A stretch of 61,730 nt of DNA from JACNIZ01 sp964344765 (lineage in GTDB: Bacteria; Planctomycetota; UBA1135): the NCBI GenBank assembly GCA_964344765.1, contig CAYFOM010000026.1, positions 1-61,730 on the forward strand. The letters are read 5' to 3'. The position numbers and the translations under genes were made by a program. This document shows positions 43,569 to 52,711 of the stretch, one piece after another. The first letter of the stretch is position 1, and each line of letters begins with the position of its first letter. Under the pieces are notes generated by a model. The model worked only from the letters and a program-made list of their open reading frames with translations. It was not told the DNA's origin and ran no database searches.

Positions 43569-45173
43569 ATGGACCAACCGTGCATGCAGCAGCTTGTGGA
43601 CCGCGCTGCCGAGGCCGCCGAACAGTGGCAGGGCTTAAGCGCCGGCGAACGCGCAAAGTTAATGCGTGCATGCATGCCAACGGTTTTGGCGGCTAGTGAA
43701 GAGTGGGTGCGTGCCAGTTGCGAAGGCAAGGGAGTGGATTTCCACAGCCCACTTTCGGGGGAAGAGTGGACGTCGGGCCCGGCGATATTGATGCGCCATC
43801 TTCGGCTTTACGCGGAAACCTTAGAAGGCAAACACCCAGTGGGTAAGTTGGCGGATTGGCCGGATGGCGGCAAGCGAGTGTTTCCATCTTCGTTTTTGGA
43901 TGCCAACTTCTTGCCCGGTCATCGCGCCTCGCTGCATATTCAACGCGATGCCGAATGGAGCCAGCGAGCAGTAACCGAGCCACGGTCTTTGGGGCCGGGT
44001 GGCGTGGCTGCGATATTGGGTGCAGGGAATATCCACTCGATCCCACCGCTTGATGCACTTTATCTATTGCTGAAGCACAACTTTGCCTCGGTGGTCAAGC
44101 TGAACCCGGTGAACAGCTACCTGCAAGCACCGCTTTCGCGCGCGCTGCAACCATTGGTGGAGCGCAACTTGGTTCAATTTGTGAATTGCGACGTGGACGA
44201 AGCGTCAAAGTTGATGCACCACCCGCAAGTCAGTCACGTGCACTTGACCGGCAGCGAGCAAACTTACGACGCCATCGTTTGGGGCGACGATCCCGAAGCT
44301 GCCAAACGCGCCAATCGCAAAATACTCGATAAGCCGGTGACAGCAGAACTGGGCGCGGTCACCCCGGTCATCGTCGTGCCCGGTTCGTGGTCGCGCGCCG
44401 ATGTGAAGTTTCAAGCGCGGCATCTTGCCGGTATGTTGGCGCACAATACTTCGTTCAATTGCAACGCGCCGAAGTTGGTCATTACCGCGCGTCACTGGCG
44501 TCAGCGCAATGAATTTATGACGCAATTGCGCGCGGCGTTGAAGGAGTTGCCGCAACGCAAGCGCTGGTACCCAGGCGCCGACCAGCGCTGGCAATCTTTC
44601 GCCGATCACTATCCACAAGCCGAGACTTACGGCGAGTGGATGTTGATCCCCGACGTACCGCTAATCAAACAAGAATACGCGTGCAAAGTGGAGTCTTTCT
44701 GCGGCGTGATCGCCGAGTCCAGCATTGCCGCCAAACATCCCGACGAGTTTTTGAAGCGCGTGGTTCCGTTGGTGAATGAACACGTCAATGGCTCATTGTC
44801 GTGCGTGGTGCTTGCACCGGATCACACCGACCGCGAAATCATGCGCAATGCGGTTCGCGAACTTCGCTACGGCGGCGTCGGCGTCAATGCGTGGGGCGGG
44901 GCGATTTTTGGATTGGGCCAAGCGAGCTGGGGTGCGTATCCCGGGCATAGCGATCGCGACATTCAGTCCGGTTGTGGCGAGGTTCACAATGCGCTGCTGT
45001 TGGACAACGTGCAAAAAACAGTTTTGTGGGCGCCGTTCCGACCATGGCCGAAGCCGATGTACATGGCCGGCCATCGCCGCTTGCATACGGTTGGCCAAGC
45101 ATGGTTACATTTTGAATCACGGCCGGGTATTTTGCGTTTTTTGAAGATGGCGATTCCGGCGATGTTTCCGTGA
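43569..45173 (+). CDS. Aldehyde dehydrogenase superfamily protein
   Basis: A 534-aa NAD(P)-dependent dehydrogenase, longer than the usual 480-500 aa. GPGGVAAILGAGN and VVKLNPVNSYL form the Rossmann entry; HLTGSEQTYDAIVWG corresponds to the F-T-G-S segment; ELGAVTPVIVVPGSW carries the general base Glu, and TSFNCNAPK the nucleophilic Cys. Start at the ATG at 43569, with a GTG one codon earlier. Divergent from the sulfatase gene over 46 bp. Substrate unknown; possibly a long-chain or cell-wall-linked aldehyde. Confidence 0.82.
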   Translation: MDQPCMQQLVDRAAEAAEQWQGLSAGERAKLMRACMPTVLAASEEWVRASCEGKGVDFHSPLSGEEWTSGPAILMRHLRLYAETLEGKHPVGKLADWPDGGKRVFPSSFLDANFLPGHRASLHIQRDAEWSQRAVTEPRSLGPGGVAAILGAGNIHSIPPLDALYLLLKHNFASVVKLNPVNSYLQAPLSRALQPLVERNLVQFVNCDVDEASKLMHHPQVSHVHLTGSEQTYDAIVWGDDPEAAKRANRKILDKPVTAELGAVTPVIVVPGSWSRADVKFQARHLAGMLAHNTSFNCNAPKLVITARHWRQRNEFMTQLRAALKELPQRKRWYPGADQRWQSFADHYPQAETYGEWMLIPDVPLIKQEYACKVESFCGVIAESSIAAKHPDEFLKRVVPLVNEHVNGSLSCVVLAPDHTDREIMRNAVRELRYGGVGVNAWGGAIFGLGQASWGAYPGHSDRDIQSGCGEVHNALLLDNVQKTVLWAPFRPWPKPMYMAGHRRLHTVGQAWLHFESRPGILRFLKMAIPAMFP

Positions 45174-45212
45174 AAAATGGGATAAGATTCATGGTTCATC
45201 CAACTGGATTCC

Positions 45213-47333
45213 ATGACGATCTCCCGCCTCTGCCTAACCGCCATTCTTGCCGCTGCCGCTTCGGCACCTGCAACTGCTCAATACCCTCTGCCGTTAGACG
45301 ACGGCAGCTACGCCGAAGCCGGCGAATACATCTTCCGCGCCGACGAGGTGATGACGGTTGAGATCACGATGGATCCGGCCGATCTGCAGTGGCTGCTCGA
45401 TAACCGCCAGACTTTGGAATATCGCAGCTGCGATGTGCGCTTGTTGAATTCGGTGATGGATGAAACTCACCTCAACGTCGGCATTCGTCCGCGCGGCAAC
45501 AGTGCGCGTGAAGCGAAAAAGAATCCGTGGAAGTTGGACTTTGGTGAGTTCGTTGCCGGGCGCAAAGTGCATGGCGTTCAAAAAATGAACATGGGCGGCG
45601 ACGCACCCGACCCGGCGCAAAGCCGATCGACGATGGCCTTTCATACCTTCCGTTCGATGGGCGTTCCCGCGGCGCGCACCAACTATGTTTGGTTGACCAT
45701 CAACGACGGCACCCAAGTCCAAGGTTTGTACGCGAACTTCGAGCAAGTGGATGACGACTTTGTCGAAGCATGGTTTGGTAATGAACTCGGTGTGCTTTAC
45801 AAATGCCGTCACAAGAGTGATCCGGCGAACTTAGTTTGGAAATCGCCCGGAGATGCCGCGACCTATGCTGCAATGGATGCTTACGAAGAAAAATTGCAAG
45901 GCGGTGATTACCAACCCTTAGCCGACTTCATCGACTTTGTGAAGAACGCCAGCGACACTGACTTCGAAGCAAACATTGCCGACAAGATAAACGTCGATGG
46001 GTTTTTGCGTGCGATGGCCGTCGACATGGTGATTGGTCAGTGGGATGGCCTTTGGTTGGGAGGAAATAATTTCTACCTCTACCACAACACCGATACCGGC
46101 AAGATGGAATACATCCCGTGGGGTTTAGATCACAGTTTCGGAATGGATTATTGGTTGTTCCCGGTAATCGGAAACTTCAGCACCAACTTTGCCACCCGTC
46201 CTTACAACGGATGGGGTAAAAACGGATTTGGCATGGGCGGCAACGGCCAGCCGCCATTGATCAATCGCATCCTCGACATCCCGCGCTACGACGAACAGTT
46301 GCAGCGTTACGCACGCGAAGTTGCCTTCGACATCATTCACCCGAGCAAGTCGATTGCCAAGTTGGACTCCATCAAAGCGTTGATCCAACCCTATGCCTTC
46401 CAAGGAACCTTCTCCGGCGGCACGATGGACAATGGCTATAACGCCAATGACTTTGACCGCGCCTTTGATCGTCCGGCCAAGTATGAAGCACTAACTATTC
46501 CGGCAACTTGGGGTATGAAACCATTCATGCGCAAACGCGTCGAAGCCATCGCCGATAAATACCCGGTTCCACCAACGCCGCCGACTGTGCGCATTAACGA
46601 ACTGGTCGCCAAAAACATCAATGGCCCGGTCGACGAAATGGGTCAAGCTGAAGATTGGCTCGAGCTTTACAACTACGGCGATCAACCGGTCGACTTATCC
46701 GGCATGTACCTTAGCGACCAAGCCGGCAACCGCGGTGTTTGGAGCTTACCGGCTGGAACAGTCTTGCAAGCGCGCGACTACCTAATGGTTTGGTGTGACA
46801 ACGACCTCAGCGACGGCCCAATGCACGCCGACTTTAAGTTGTCGACCGAAAGCGAAGGCGTGTACTTGTGGAGTACCGATGCCGACTACAACACGTTGAT
46901 CGACTCCACCGTTTACACCTTGCTCGGCGACGACGAAGCATGGGCGCGTCAGCTGGATGGTTTAGGCGAATTCCAAATCGCCACGCCGACTCCGCTGGAA
47001 AGTAACTCCGCCAACGGCTTTGAAATGCTGCAGTTTGGCCACTGCGCAGACGAAGGTCTCACCGTGGCAACACAAGGAGGTCCAGCCAACGGGGCAGTGG
47101 TTTTTGCCGCAGCCCTGGGCGCGGGCAATTTCAACAACCCGACCAACCCTTGCAAAGGTATCCAAATCGGTTTGGATCCGAACACGGTGCAAGTGTTCGC
47201 CAACAGGCAAGCCGGTCCGAACGGCAACACCATCCTGCCGGTGGTGCTGCCCGACGCTTATTGCGGTTTGGTTTGGATGCAAGCGGTATCGGTCGACACC
47301 TGCGAAGCATCTACCGCTCAGTTGCTGCAGTAA
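45213..47333 (+). CDS. Secreted CotH kinase-like protein with lamin-tail domain
   Basis: A 706-aa exported protein with signal peptide ending ATAQ. Residues about 45-450 form a CotH-type atypical kinase domain: IRPRGNSAREAKKNPWKLDF, GLYANFEQVDDDF, and the active-site part WLGGNNFYLYHN with YIPWGLDHSFG, where one of the usual aspartates (PWDxD) is Gly. A lamin tail domain follows (VRINELVAKNINGP to VYLWSTD). The final 90 residues contain two Cys pairs and form an unassigned tail that may be a sorting or adhesion domain. Confidence 0.85.
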   Translation: MTISRLCLTAILAAAASAPATAQYPLPLDDGSYAEAGEYIFRADEVMTVEITMDPADLQWLLDNRQTLEYRSCDVRLLNSVMDETHLNVGIRPRGNSAREAKKNPWKLDFGEFVAGRKVHGVQKMNMGGDAPDPAQSRSTMAFHTFRSMGVPAARTNYVWLTINDGTQVQGLYANFEQVDDDFVEAWFGNELGVLYKCRHKSDPANLVWKSPGDAATYAAMDAYEEKLQGGDYQPLADFIDFVKNASDTDFEANIADKINVDGFLRAMAVDMVIGQWDGLWLGGNNFYLYHNTDTGKMEYIPWGLDHSFGMDYWLFPVIGNFSTNFATRPYNGWGKNGFGMGGNGQPPLINRILDIPRYDEQLQRYAREVAFDIIHPSKSIAKLDSIKALIQPYAFQGTFSGGTMDNGYNANDFDRAFDRPAKYEALTIPATWGMKPFMRKRVEAIADKYPVPPTPPTVRINELVAKNINGPVDEMGQAEDWLELYNYGDQPVDLSGMYLSDQAGNRGVWSLPAGTVLQARDYLMVWCDNDLSDGPMHADFKLSTESEGVYLWSTDADYNTLIDSTVYTLLGDDEAWARQLDGLGEFQIATPTPLESNSANGFEMLQFGHCADEGLTVATQGGPANGAVVFAAALGAGNFNNPTNPCKGIQIGLDPNTVQVFANRQAGPNGNTILPVVLPDAYCGLVWMQAVSVDTCEASTAQLLQ

Positions 47334-47351
47334 TTGGCCGCCACTCGACTG

Positions 47352-48584
47352 CTACTGATTTGCAGTAGCGGTCGCCGCTTGGCGGACTTCGTCGTCGCTC
47401 AGCAAACGCTTCGAGCCTTTGGCTGCGGAAAGCACTGCGCCGATGGCGTCTTCGGTGGGGTCGATTCCCAAGCGCTCGAGTTTCCAAATCACATTCGACT
47501 TGCCACTCATTGGGCCAACCGAAATGCGTTGTTCCAAACCAAAGTCACCGGCAGGTACGCCGGAGTAAACGCGGTCGGCCAACCAGTTGTCGCCCTTACG
47601 ATAAGCCTTGATCACAGCAGCGGCATGTACACCGGTGCCGGTTTCAAAAGCATCGTCGCCGAACACCGGGTACTCACCGCGCAACGGACGGCCAACAGCC
47701 TCGGACGCCACGCGCATGTATTCACCCAACGCAGTCAAGTCGCGCTTGATCCAACCGGTGATCTTCAAGTTCACCAACAACAAATCCATTTCGGTGTTGC
47801 CGGCCCGTTCACCAATGCCCATAGCGCAACCATGTGCACGGTCGGCGCCTTGGGCAATCGCCGACAAAGTATTGATCAAACCCAAACCACGGTCGCGGTG
47901 ACCATGCCAATCAATGCCGACATGTTCGGCACCATGATCCACCAAAAACTGACGCGTCCACTTCACCAAGTTACGCACCTCGGCCGGCGTTCCACTGCCG
48001 ACGGTATCGCACAAGCACAAACGCGTCGCGCCTTGCTCCAACGCAACGGTGAACAAACGCCGCAAAGTTTCGGGCGTGGAACGAATCGTATCTTCGGTCA
48101 CAAAAGTAACCGGCAGACCATTGCGCGTGCCGAAGCCCACCGCGTCGGCAACGATCTTCTCCATCTGTTTCAGATCCCAATCTTCGGCGTATGCGCGAAT
48201 CGGGCTGGAACCAATGAACGCGCAAACCTCAATCGGCGCGCCAAGCTTTTGCACCATTTCCACAACCGGCTCAATGTCGCCGACCATCGTGCGGCAAGCG
48301 ACGTTCGGCGTGATCGCCAGCGGCAGCATTTCTTTGGCCAAAGCCATGATGTGCTCGCGCGCGTTCGGACCGGCGCCGGGAAGGCCAATGTCAGCGGTGT
48401 CAATCCCCAGCTTGTCCATCAGATGAACAAGTTCAATCTTCTTGTCCAGCGGCGGATCGGTTACCGACGGGCACTGCAAGCCGTCGCGCAGGGTTTCGTC
48501 GTCAAGCTGTACCGGCTTGCGCGGAAATGGCAGGTGGCGCGGGCCGTGCTCTTCCCAGTTGTAGATCAGTTCGTTCGGTTCCAC
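47352..48584 (-). CDS. HMGL-like acyltransferase (isopropylmalate/homocitrate synthase family)
   Basis: A 410-aa pyruvate carboxyltransferase-type enzyme starting with GTG. DETLRDGLQ opens the barrel and carries catalytic Arg and Asp; DWHGHRDRGLGLINTLSA has the metal His; GIGERAGNTEMDLLLVNL is the family signature. The regulatory domain of LeuA is absent. The reaction (2-isopropylmalate, homocitrate, citramalate or re-citrate synthase) cannot be settled by reading. No leu or lys genes are close. A 7-bp hairpin at 47351-47369 overlaps the stop region. Confidence 0.82.
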   Translation of the reverse strand: MEPNELIYNWEEHGPRHLPFPRKPVQLDDETLRDGLQCPSVTDPPLDKKIELVHLMDKLGIDTADIGLPGAGPNAREHIMALAKEMLPLAITPNVACRTMVGDIEPVVEMVQKLGAPIEVCAFIGSSPIRAYAEDWDLKQMEKIVADAVGFGTRNGLPVTFVTEDTIRSTPETLRRLFTVALEQGATRLCLCDTVGSGTPAEVRNLVKWTRQFLVDHGAEHVGIDWHGHRDRGLGLINTLSAIAQGADRAHGCAMGIGERAGNTEMDLLLVNLKITGWIKRDLTALGEYMRVASEAVGRPLRGEYPVFGDDAFETGTGVHAAAVIKAYRKGDNWLADRVYSGVPAGDFGLEQRISVGPMSGKSNVIWKLERLGIDPTEDAIGAVLSAAKGSKRLLSDDEVRQAATATANQ

Positions 48585-48670
48585 CCCGCTATTTTATTTT
48601 CGCGTGTGCCGCACGAACGCAAATGTTCGCCGTCCTACCGGGCAGGATTTGCTTCGTTAACATATACGGC

Positions 48671-50071
48671 ATGGCCAATAACCGACGGCGCGAGATCCGG
48701 CAACAGGTTTTCCAAGCACTGACCCAGCATTTGGAACAACCTGCGGGCGCGCCGTTTGCCCCCGAAGACGCCCACCACCCGGCCGACATCGCCGATGTGC
48801 TGTGGTTTGACCTGGAAAAGGATCAAGCCAAACAGCTTTTCGACTGCTTCCCCGAGCAAACTCGCGCCGAAGTCCTCGCCGAGGCCGAGCCGCGCTTGAC
48901 CGGGGTACTGATCGAAGGTGTCGAGCCCGAAGAATTGGCCAAACTGCTCGAACACATTCCGGCGGACGACGGCACTGACATTCTGGAATTGGTGCCGGAA
49001 GAGTTGCGTCAAAAGGTGCTGTGTTTCGTCGAGCCGGAAGACGCCAGCGACCTGCGCCACCTAGGCGAATACGCGCCCGACACCGCCGGTGGTTTGATGA
49101 CCACCGAGTTCATCACCGTTAGCGAAGATGAACGCGTCGGCGATTTGCTGAAGCGGATCAAACGCGACGAAGACGACGCCGAAACCATTCACGCAATTTA
49201 CGTCACCGACGATCGCGAAATCCTGCAAGGTGTGATCAGTTCGCGAGAGTTGCTGGAAGCTGGAATTCACGAGCAGATCGGCGACATCATGATCCCCGAT
49301 GTCATCCTCGCCAAAGTCGATGAGGACCAAGAAGACGTCGCCCACCGCCTGCTGCACTACAACTTGTCGAGCATTCCGGTGGTGGACCCACGAGGGGTAG
49401 TGGTTGGTATTGTCACCTCCGACGATGCGTTGGAAGTCCTCGAAGGCGAGGGTTCGGAAGACGCGTTGCTGCTGGCAGGTGCCGGCCCCGAGTCCGATGC
49501 ATCGGAAACCACCTGGCATAAGGTGGTCAAGCGTGGCCCGATGCTGACCATTCCGGTGATCGCCGGTTTGATCATGTCGTGGGCAATGGAGGAATTCGCT
49601 CCGGGCTTGGCACAAGCCACCCACGTCGGCGGCGATGGCGCGGAAGAGGGCAATGGCGGCGGCGTGTTTACCTTCATTCCGATGGTTTTGGCGCTTGCCG
49701 GTACCGTCGGCATGCAGACTTCGGCGGTGTTGGTGCGCGGTTTTGCCGTCGGCCAAATCGTCGAAGGCAAACGACTGCGGGTTTTCTGGAGTGAAGTCCG
49801 CGCCGGCGCAATGTTGGGGCTGATTTGCGCGGTGGTCGCGCTGATCGCCGCCGCCATCACCGCGCCTTTTGCCGTTGCCGGCGCTATTGGTCTATCGCTA
49901 ATGCTGGCAATGACCTGGGCAACCACCGTCGCGAGCGGAATTGCGATGGGCACCGAAGCCATCGGCCGCGATCCGGCGGTGGTGGCCGGCCCGCTGATGA
50001 TCGCCGTGTCCGACCTTTCGGCCGTCATCATTTTCCTGGTCACCTCGGCCGCATTGTTGGAGCAGGTGTGA
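48671..50071 (+). CDS. mgtE: MgtE family magnesium transporter
   Basis: A 466-aa Mg2+ channel with an N-terminal helical domain, two CBS domains (APDTAGGLMTTEFITVSED, MIPDVILAKVDED) and a C-terminal five-helix membrane part. The pore motif reads AGTVGMQTSAVLVRGFAVG; most MgtE proteins have GNAGxQ here, so the Asn-Ala is changed to Thr-Val. The selectivity Asp is kept in IAVSDLSAVIIF. The ATG at 48671 follows a gap after the divergent HMGL gene. It shares one base with the signal peptidase start. Confidence 0.93.
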   Translation: MANNRRREIRQQVFQALTQHLEQPAGAPFAPEDAHHPADIADVLWFDLEKDQAKQLFDCFPEQTRAEVLAEAEPRLTGVLIEGVEPEELAKLLEHIPADDGTDILELVPEELRQKVLCFVEPEDASDLRHLGEYAPDTAGGLMTTEFITVSEDERVGDLLKRIKRDEDDAETIHAIYVTDDREILQGVISSRELLEAGIHEQIGDIMIPDVILAKVDEDQEDVAHRLLHYNLSSIPVVDPRGVVVGIVTSDDALEVLEGEGSEDALLLAGAGPESDASETTWHKVVKRGPMLTIPVIAGLIMSWAMEEFAPGLAQATHVGGDGAEEGNGGGVFTFIPMVLALAGTVGMQTSAVLVRGFAVGQIVEGKRLRVFWSEVRAGAMLGLICAVVALIAAAITAPFAVAGAIGLSLMLAMTWATTVASGIAMGTEAIGRDPAVVAGPLMIAVSDLSAVIIFLVTSAALLEQV

Positions 50072-50571
50072 TGAAAAAAGCAGTCTTGGCTGCGTGCTTG
50101 ATCGCGACGACGGCTTTTTTCTTCCAGCCGATGCGCGTCGAAGGCGATTCCATGCTGCCCACCTACCAACCCGGCGACATCGTCCTGACCCTGCCGCAAT
50201 GGGGTGCGCCAAAACAAGGCGATGCTGTGGTTTTTCTGCCGCCGCCCCTCGCTCAGTCCCCGATTCAACCAGATCAACCGCTGATCAAACGAGTGGCTGG
50301 ATTACCCGGCCAAGCCAAAATCGACGCGCACACCACCGAATCCAAACTGCCCGGCGACGGCACCGCCGCCGGCGGACCCGCGGTTTCGCCCGCAACCCAC
50401 ACCCAGAACTGGGGTTTGGCTCAATCTCCATCGACCGCTTTGCCGGCCGACCACTATTACCTAATTGGCGACAACCCCTCCTCCAGCATCGACTCCCGAC
50501 AATTCGGGGCCGTCACGCGCGACCGCATCCACCGGCGGGTCGTCGCCACGCTTTGGTCGTCGTCCCCCTGA
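50071..50571 (+). CDS. lepB: Signal peptidase I (S26 family)
   Basis: A short 166-aa type I signal peptidase with one N-terminal membrane helix (about residues 4-18). Catalytic Ser27 lies in GDSMLPTYQPGD, catalytic Lys73 in IKRVAGLPG, and the C-terminal box reads GDNPSSSIDSRQFGAV. A Pro/Thr insertion separates the lysine and C-terminal boxes. TGATG overlap with mgtE and 10-bp gap to the sigma gene, so it may belong to the same transcript as the ECF module. Confidence 0.9.
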   Translation: MKKAVLAACLIATTAFFFQPMRVEGDSMLPTYQPGDIVLTLPQWGAPKQGDAVVFLPPPLAQSPIQPDQPLIKRVAGLPGQAKIDAHTTESKLPGDGTAAGGPAVSPATHTQNWGLAQSPSTALPADHYYLIGDNPSSSIDSRQFGAVTRDRIHRRVVATLWSSSP

Positions 50572-50581
50572 GCTGCACTTA

Positions 50582-51172
50582 GTGAGCGAACCCACCCACG
50601 AAGATCGCGGCGTGCAATGGATGCTGGCCTTCCAGCAGGGCGACGAACGCGCCTTCAACCACATCGTGCAGGAGTACCAAGGGGTGGTCTTCAACATGTT
50701 CCGGCGCCTGCTCGGGCCGCACGCGTTGATCGAAGACCTTGCCCAGGAAGCATTTGTGCGCCTCTACCGAGCGCGCGAGCGGTATCAGCCCAGCGGCAAG
50801 CTTTCCACCTTCCTTTATCGAATCACCTATAACCTCGCACTCAACCGAGTGCGCGACGACAAACGCAAGCCGACTTCTAGCTTGCCACGGGCCGAAGACG
50901 GAACGCCGTTAACCCTGCCCGACCCCAAATCCGAGGCGCCGGAAGCCTCGAGCCACGATCAAGATTGGGCCGCGCTGATCGGCAATGCGTTGACCGAATT
51001 GCCCGAGAACCAGCGTGCCGCGTTGGTGTTACAACATTACGACGGCATGGATCTGGTTGAGATCGGCGAAGTCCTACAAATCAGCCCTAAGGCAGCCAAA
51101 TCCCTGCTCCACCGCGCACGAGAAAAAATGCGCTCCCTCTTACAGCCCTATAAAGATGCCGAACAAGACTAA
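50582..51172 (+). CDS. ECF-type RNA polymerase sigma factor
   Basis: A 196-aa sigma factor from GTG at 50582; an internal ATG at 50621 is possible. Region 2 is FNHIVQEYQGVVFNMFRRLLG with DLAQEAFVRLYRARERY, then STFLYRITYNLALNRVRD. Region 4 is LPENQRAALVLQHYDGMDLVEIGEVLQISPKAAKSLLHRAREKM. The linker is rich in Pro and Asp. Overlaps the next gene by 17 bp, the usual layout for a sigma and its anti-sigma. Confidence 0.92.
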   Translation: MSEPTHEDRGVQWMLAFQQGDERAFNHIVQEYQGVVFNMFRRLLGPHALIEDLAQEAFVRLYRARERYQPSGKLSTFLYRITYNLALNRVRDDKRKPTSSLPRAEDGTPLTLPDPKSEAPEASSHDQDWAALIGNALTELPENQRAALVLQHYDGMDLVEIGEVLQISPKAAKSLLHRAREKMRSLLQPYKDAEQD

Positions 51173-51602
51173 CGATTGGTTGGACGATCTGCTCGATCGG
51201 CATCCTGGAGAATCGGTGCCGTCGGGTTTTGCCGACCGCTTGCAGCAACGACTGCAAACGAAAGACACCGCATCAGATGAAGTCGAACGTCATGAAACGA
51301 AGATTCATCGCTTTGCCAAACCCATATTGACGATGGCCGCCGCCGCGTTGCTGGTGAGCATCGGATTCATGATGGGGGCGGGGCAGGGTCCGGACTATGG
51401 CGTGTTGGATATTGGCAAGGGCGGCCAAACCGCCGAAACCGATCCGGAGATCGAAGAAATCTACGAAATGCGCGAGCTGCTCGATTCGTGGGAGTTGATG
51501 TCCGACGAAGATTTGGAAATGAGTTTCCGCCAGCTGACTGAAACCGACTCGGAATGGTTGGATGAGTTGCTGGAAGAACCGGACAACGGCGAGGAGGAGT
51601 GA
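51156..51602 (+). CDS. Putative anti-sigma factor, single-pass membrane protein
   Basis: A 148-aa protein: a cytosolic N-terminal part of about 60 residues (DWLDDLLDRHPGESVPSGFADRL), one membrane helix (PILTMAAAALLVSIGFMMGA), and an acidic outer part rich in Asp, Glu and Leu. No zinc motif (HxxxCxxC) is present. The role is inferred from order, topology and the 17-bp overlap with the ECF sigma gene. TGATG coupling to the next gene. Confidence 0.7.
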   Translation: MPNKTNDWLDDLLDRHPGESVPSGFADRLQQRLQTKDTASDEVERHETKIHRFAKPILTMAAAALLVSIGFMMGAGQGPDYGVLDIGKGGQTAETDPEIEEIYEMRELLDSWELMSDEDLEMSFRQLTETDSEWLDELLEEPDNGEEE

Positions 51603-52663
51603 TGTTTCTGAGCTCGCTTTTGGTTGGCTTGTTGGGATTCGCTCCGGTGATGCAGTCGGAGGAACCGGCTGCACAAGATCCACCTTCGAAGGAGCCAGCC
51701 GTGCAGGAAGTTACTGCACAAAAACCTAAGGCCCAGGAACCGGCGGATGGCAAGCGCAAGGCTGGCAAAAAGGACAAGCCCAAGGCTGAACAGCAAGAGC
51801 CCGATGAAAAAGCACGCGATCGCGGACGTCGTCCCGGTCGTTATGGCGAATCGGGCCGCGGACCCAAAAACGGCGACCCGCGTCGTTGGTGGGATCAAAT
51901 GAGTCCCGAAGAGCGCGAAGAAGCCAAAGCGCGGTGGAAGCGCTATCGCGATATGTCGCCGGACTCCAAAGCCGAGTTGGATCGTCGTTTGGAAATGCTG
52001 AAGCGCGAAACCGAGCAGATGATGCTCGAATTGCCTGCGGAGGAGCGCGAAAAGTTAGCGGCGATGGGCGAGGAAGAGCGCAATCGCAAAATTCATCGCA
52101 TGCTGCGCAAGCGGATGAAGGATCGTGCCGCCGCCGAAGGTCATCCGCCGGGGCCGCCGCCGGAAGGTGACTTGGGTAACTTGCCGCTGGAAGAGCGATT
52201 GCAGGGTTCCAAAAAGCAAATGGAGGAAATGCGCCTCCATCGTTTGCAACGCGAAGTGGATCGCGCGGTGCATGAGGGTTGGTTAGGCCCGAAGGCCGCC
52301 GAGTTCTATCGCACCTTGCCGCCCGAAGAGGTTGAGCAGGAAATGATGCGCTTCCACAAGTGGCGGGTGTTGGATCACTTCGCCCAAGGCAATAAGTGGA
52401 AGGAATTGGGCATCGATGACGCCGAACGCAAACGCATTACCGCATTGCCGCCGAAGGAATTCATGGAGCACATGCGCAAGTATCGGCCAAAGCGTGGCGA
52501 AAGACGCGGTCCCCGTGGTCGCCGTGGCGAAGGTCCGCCGCCTAAGGATGGCGAGGCTGGATTGGGTCGGCCGAAACGAGGCGAAGCGCGCGGCGATGGT
52601 CGCGAGCACCCGCAACGTGGCGATGGCCGCCGACGTGGCCCGCGCGACGGCGGACGTTTTTAA
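51602..52663 (+). CDS. Exported, highly charged DUF3106-like protein
   Basis: A 353-aa protein with a short signal-like N-terminus (FLSSLLVGLLGFAPVMQS). A Lys/Glu/Pro-rich region follows, then a helical part with WWDQMSPEEREEAKARWKRYRDMSPDSK-type repeats as in DUF3106 proteins. The C-terminus is RG-rich (GRRGEGPPPKDG, then GDGRRRGPRDGGRF). The high charge suggests binding of polyanions or a structural role. As third gene of the sigma/anti-sigma operon it may be the module's sensor or output. Function unknown. Confidence 0.68.
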   Translation: MFLSSLLVGLLGFAPVMQSEEPAAQDPPSKEPAVQEVTAQKPKAQEPADGKRKAGKKDKPKAEQQEPDEKARDRGRRPGRYGESGRGPKNGDPRRWWDQMSPEEREEAKARWKRYRDMSPDSKAELDRRLEMLKRETEQMMLELPAEEREKLAAMGEEERNRKIHRMLRKRMKDRAAAEGHPPGPPPEGDLGNLPLEERLQGSKKQMEEMRLHRLQREVDRAVHEGWLGPKAAEFYRTLPPEEVEQEMMRFHKWRVLDHFAQGNKWKELGIDDAERKRITALPPKEFMEHMRKYRPKRGERRGPRGRRGEGPPPKDGEAGLGRPKRGEARGDGREHPQRGDGRRRGPRDGGRF

Positions 52664-52711
52664 GCCGGCGGCTTAGGCTCCAACCCGCAACGCTGCGTGA
52701 AGCGGCTTGGC

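Noticed and set aside
43523..43729. Upstream extension of the sulfatase reading frame
   Set aside because: It runs antisense through the start of the aldehyde dehydrogenase gene and would place the signal peptide in the middle of the protein.
47351..47369. 7-bp hairpin between the CotH and HMGL genes as a terminator
   Set aside because: The stem overlaps the HMGL stop codon and there is no T-tract on either strand, so I would not call it a terminator.
43569..48584. Aldehyde dehydrogenase, CotH and HMGL genes as a biosynthetic cluster
   Set aside because: They differ in strand and cell location and share no pathway that can be named from sequence; adjacency alone is not enough.
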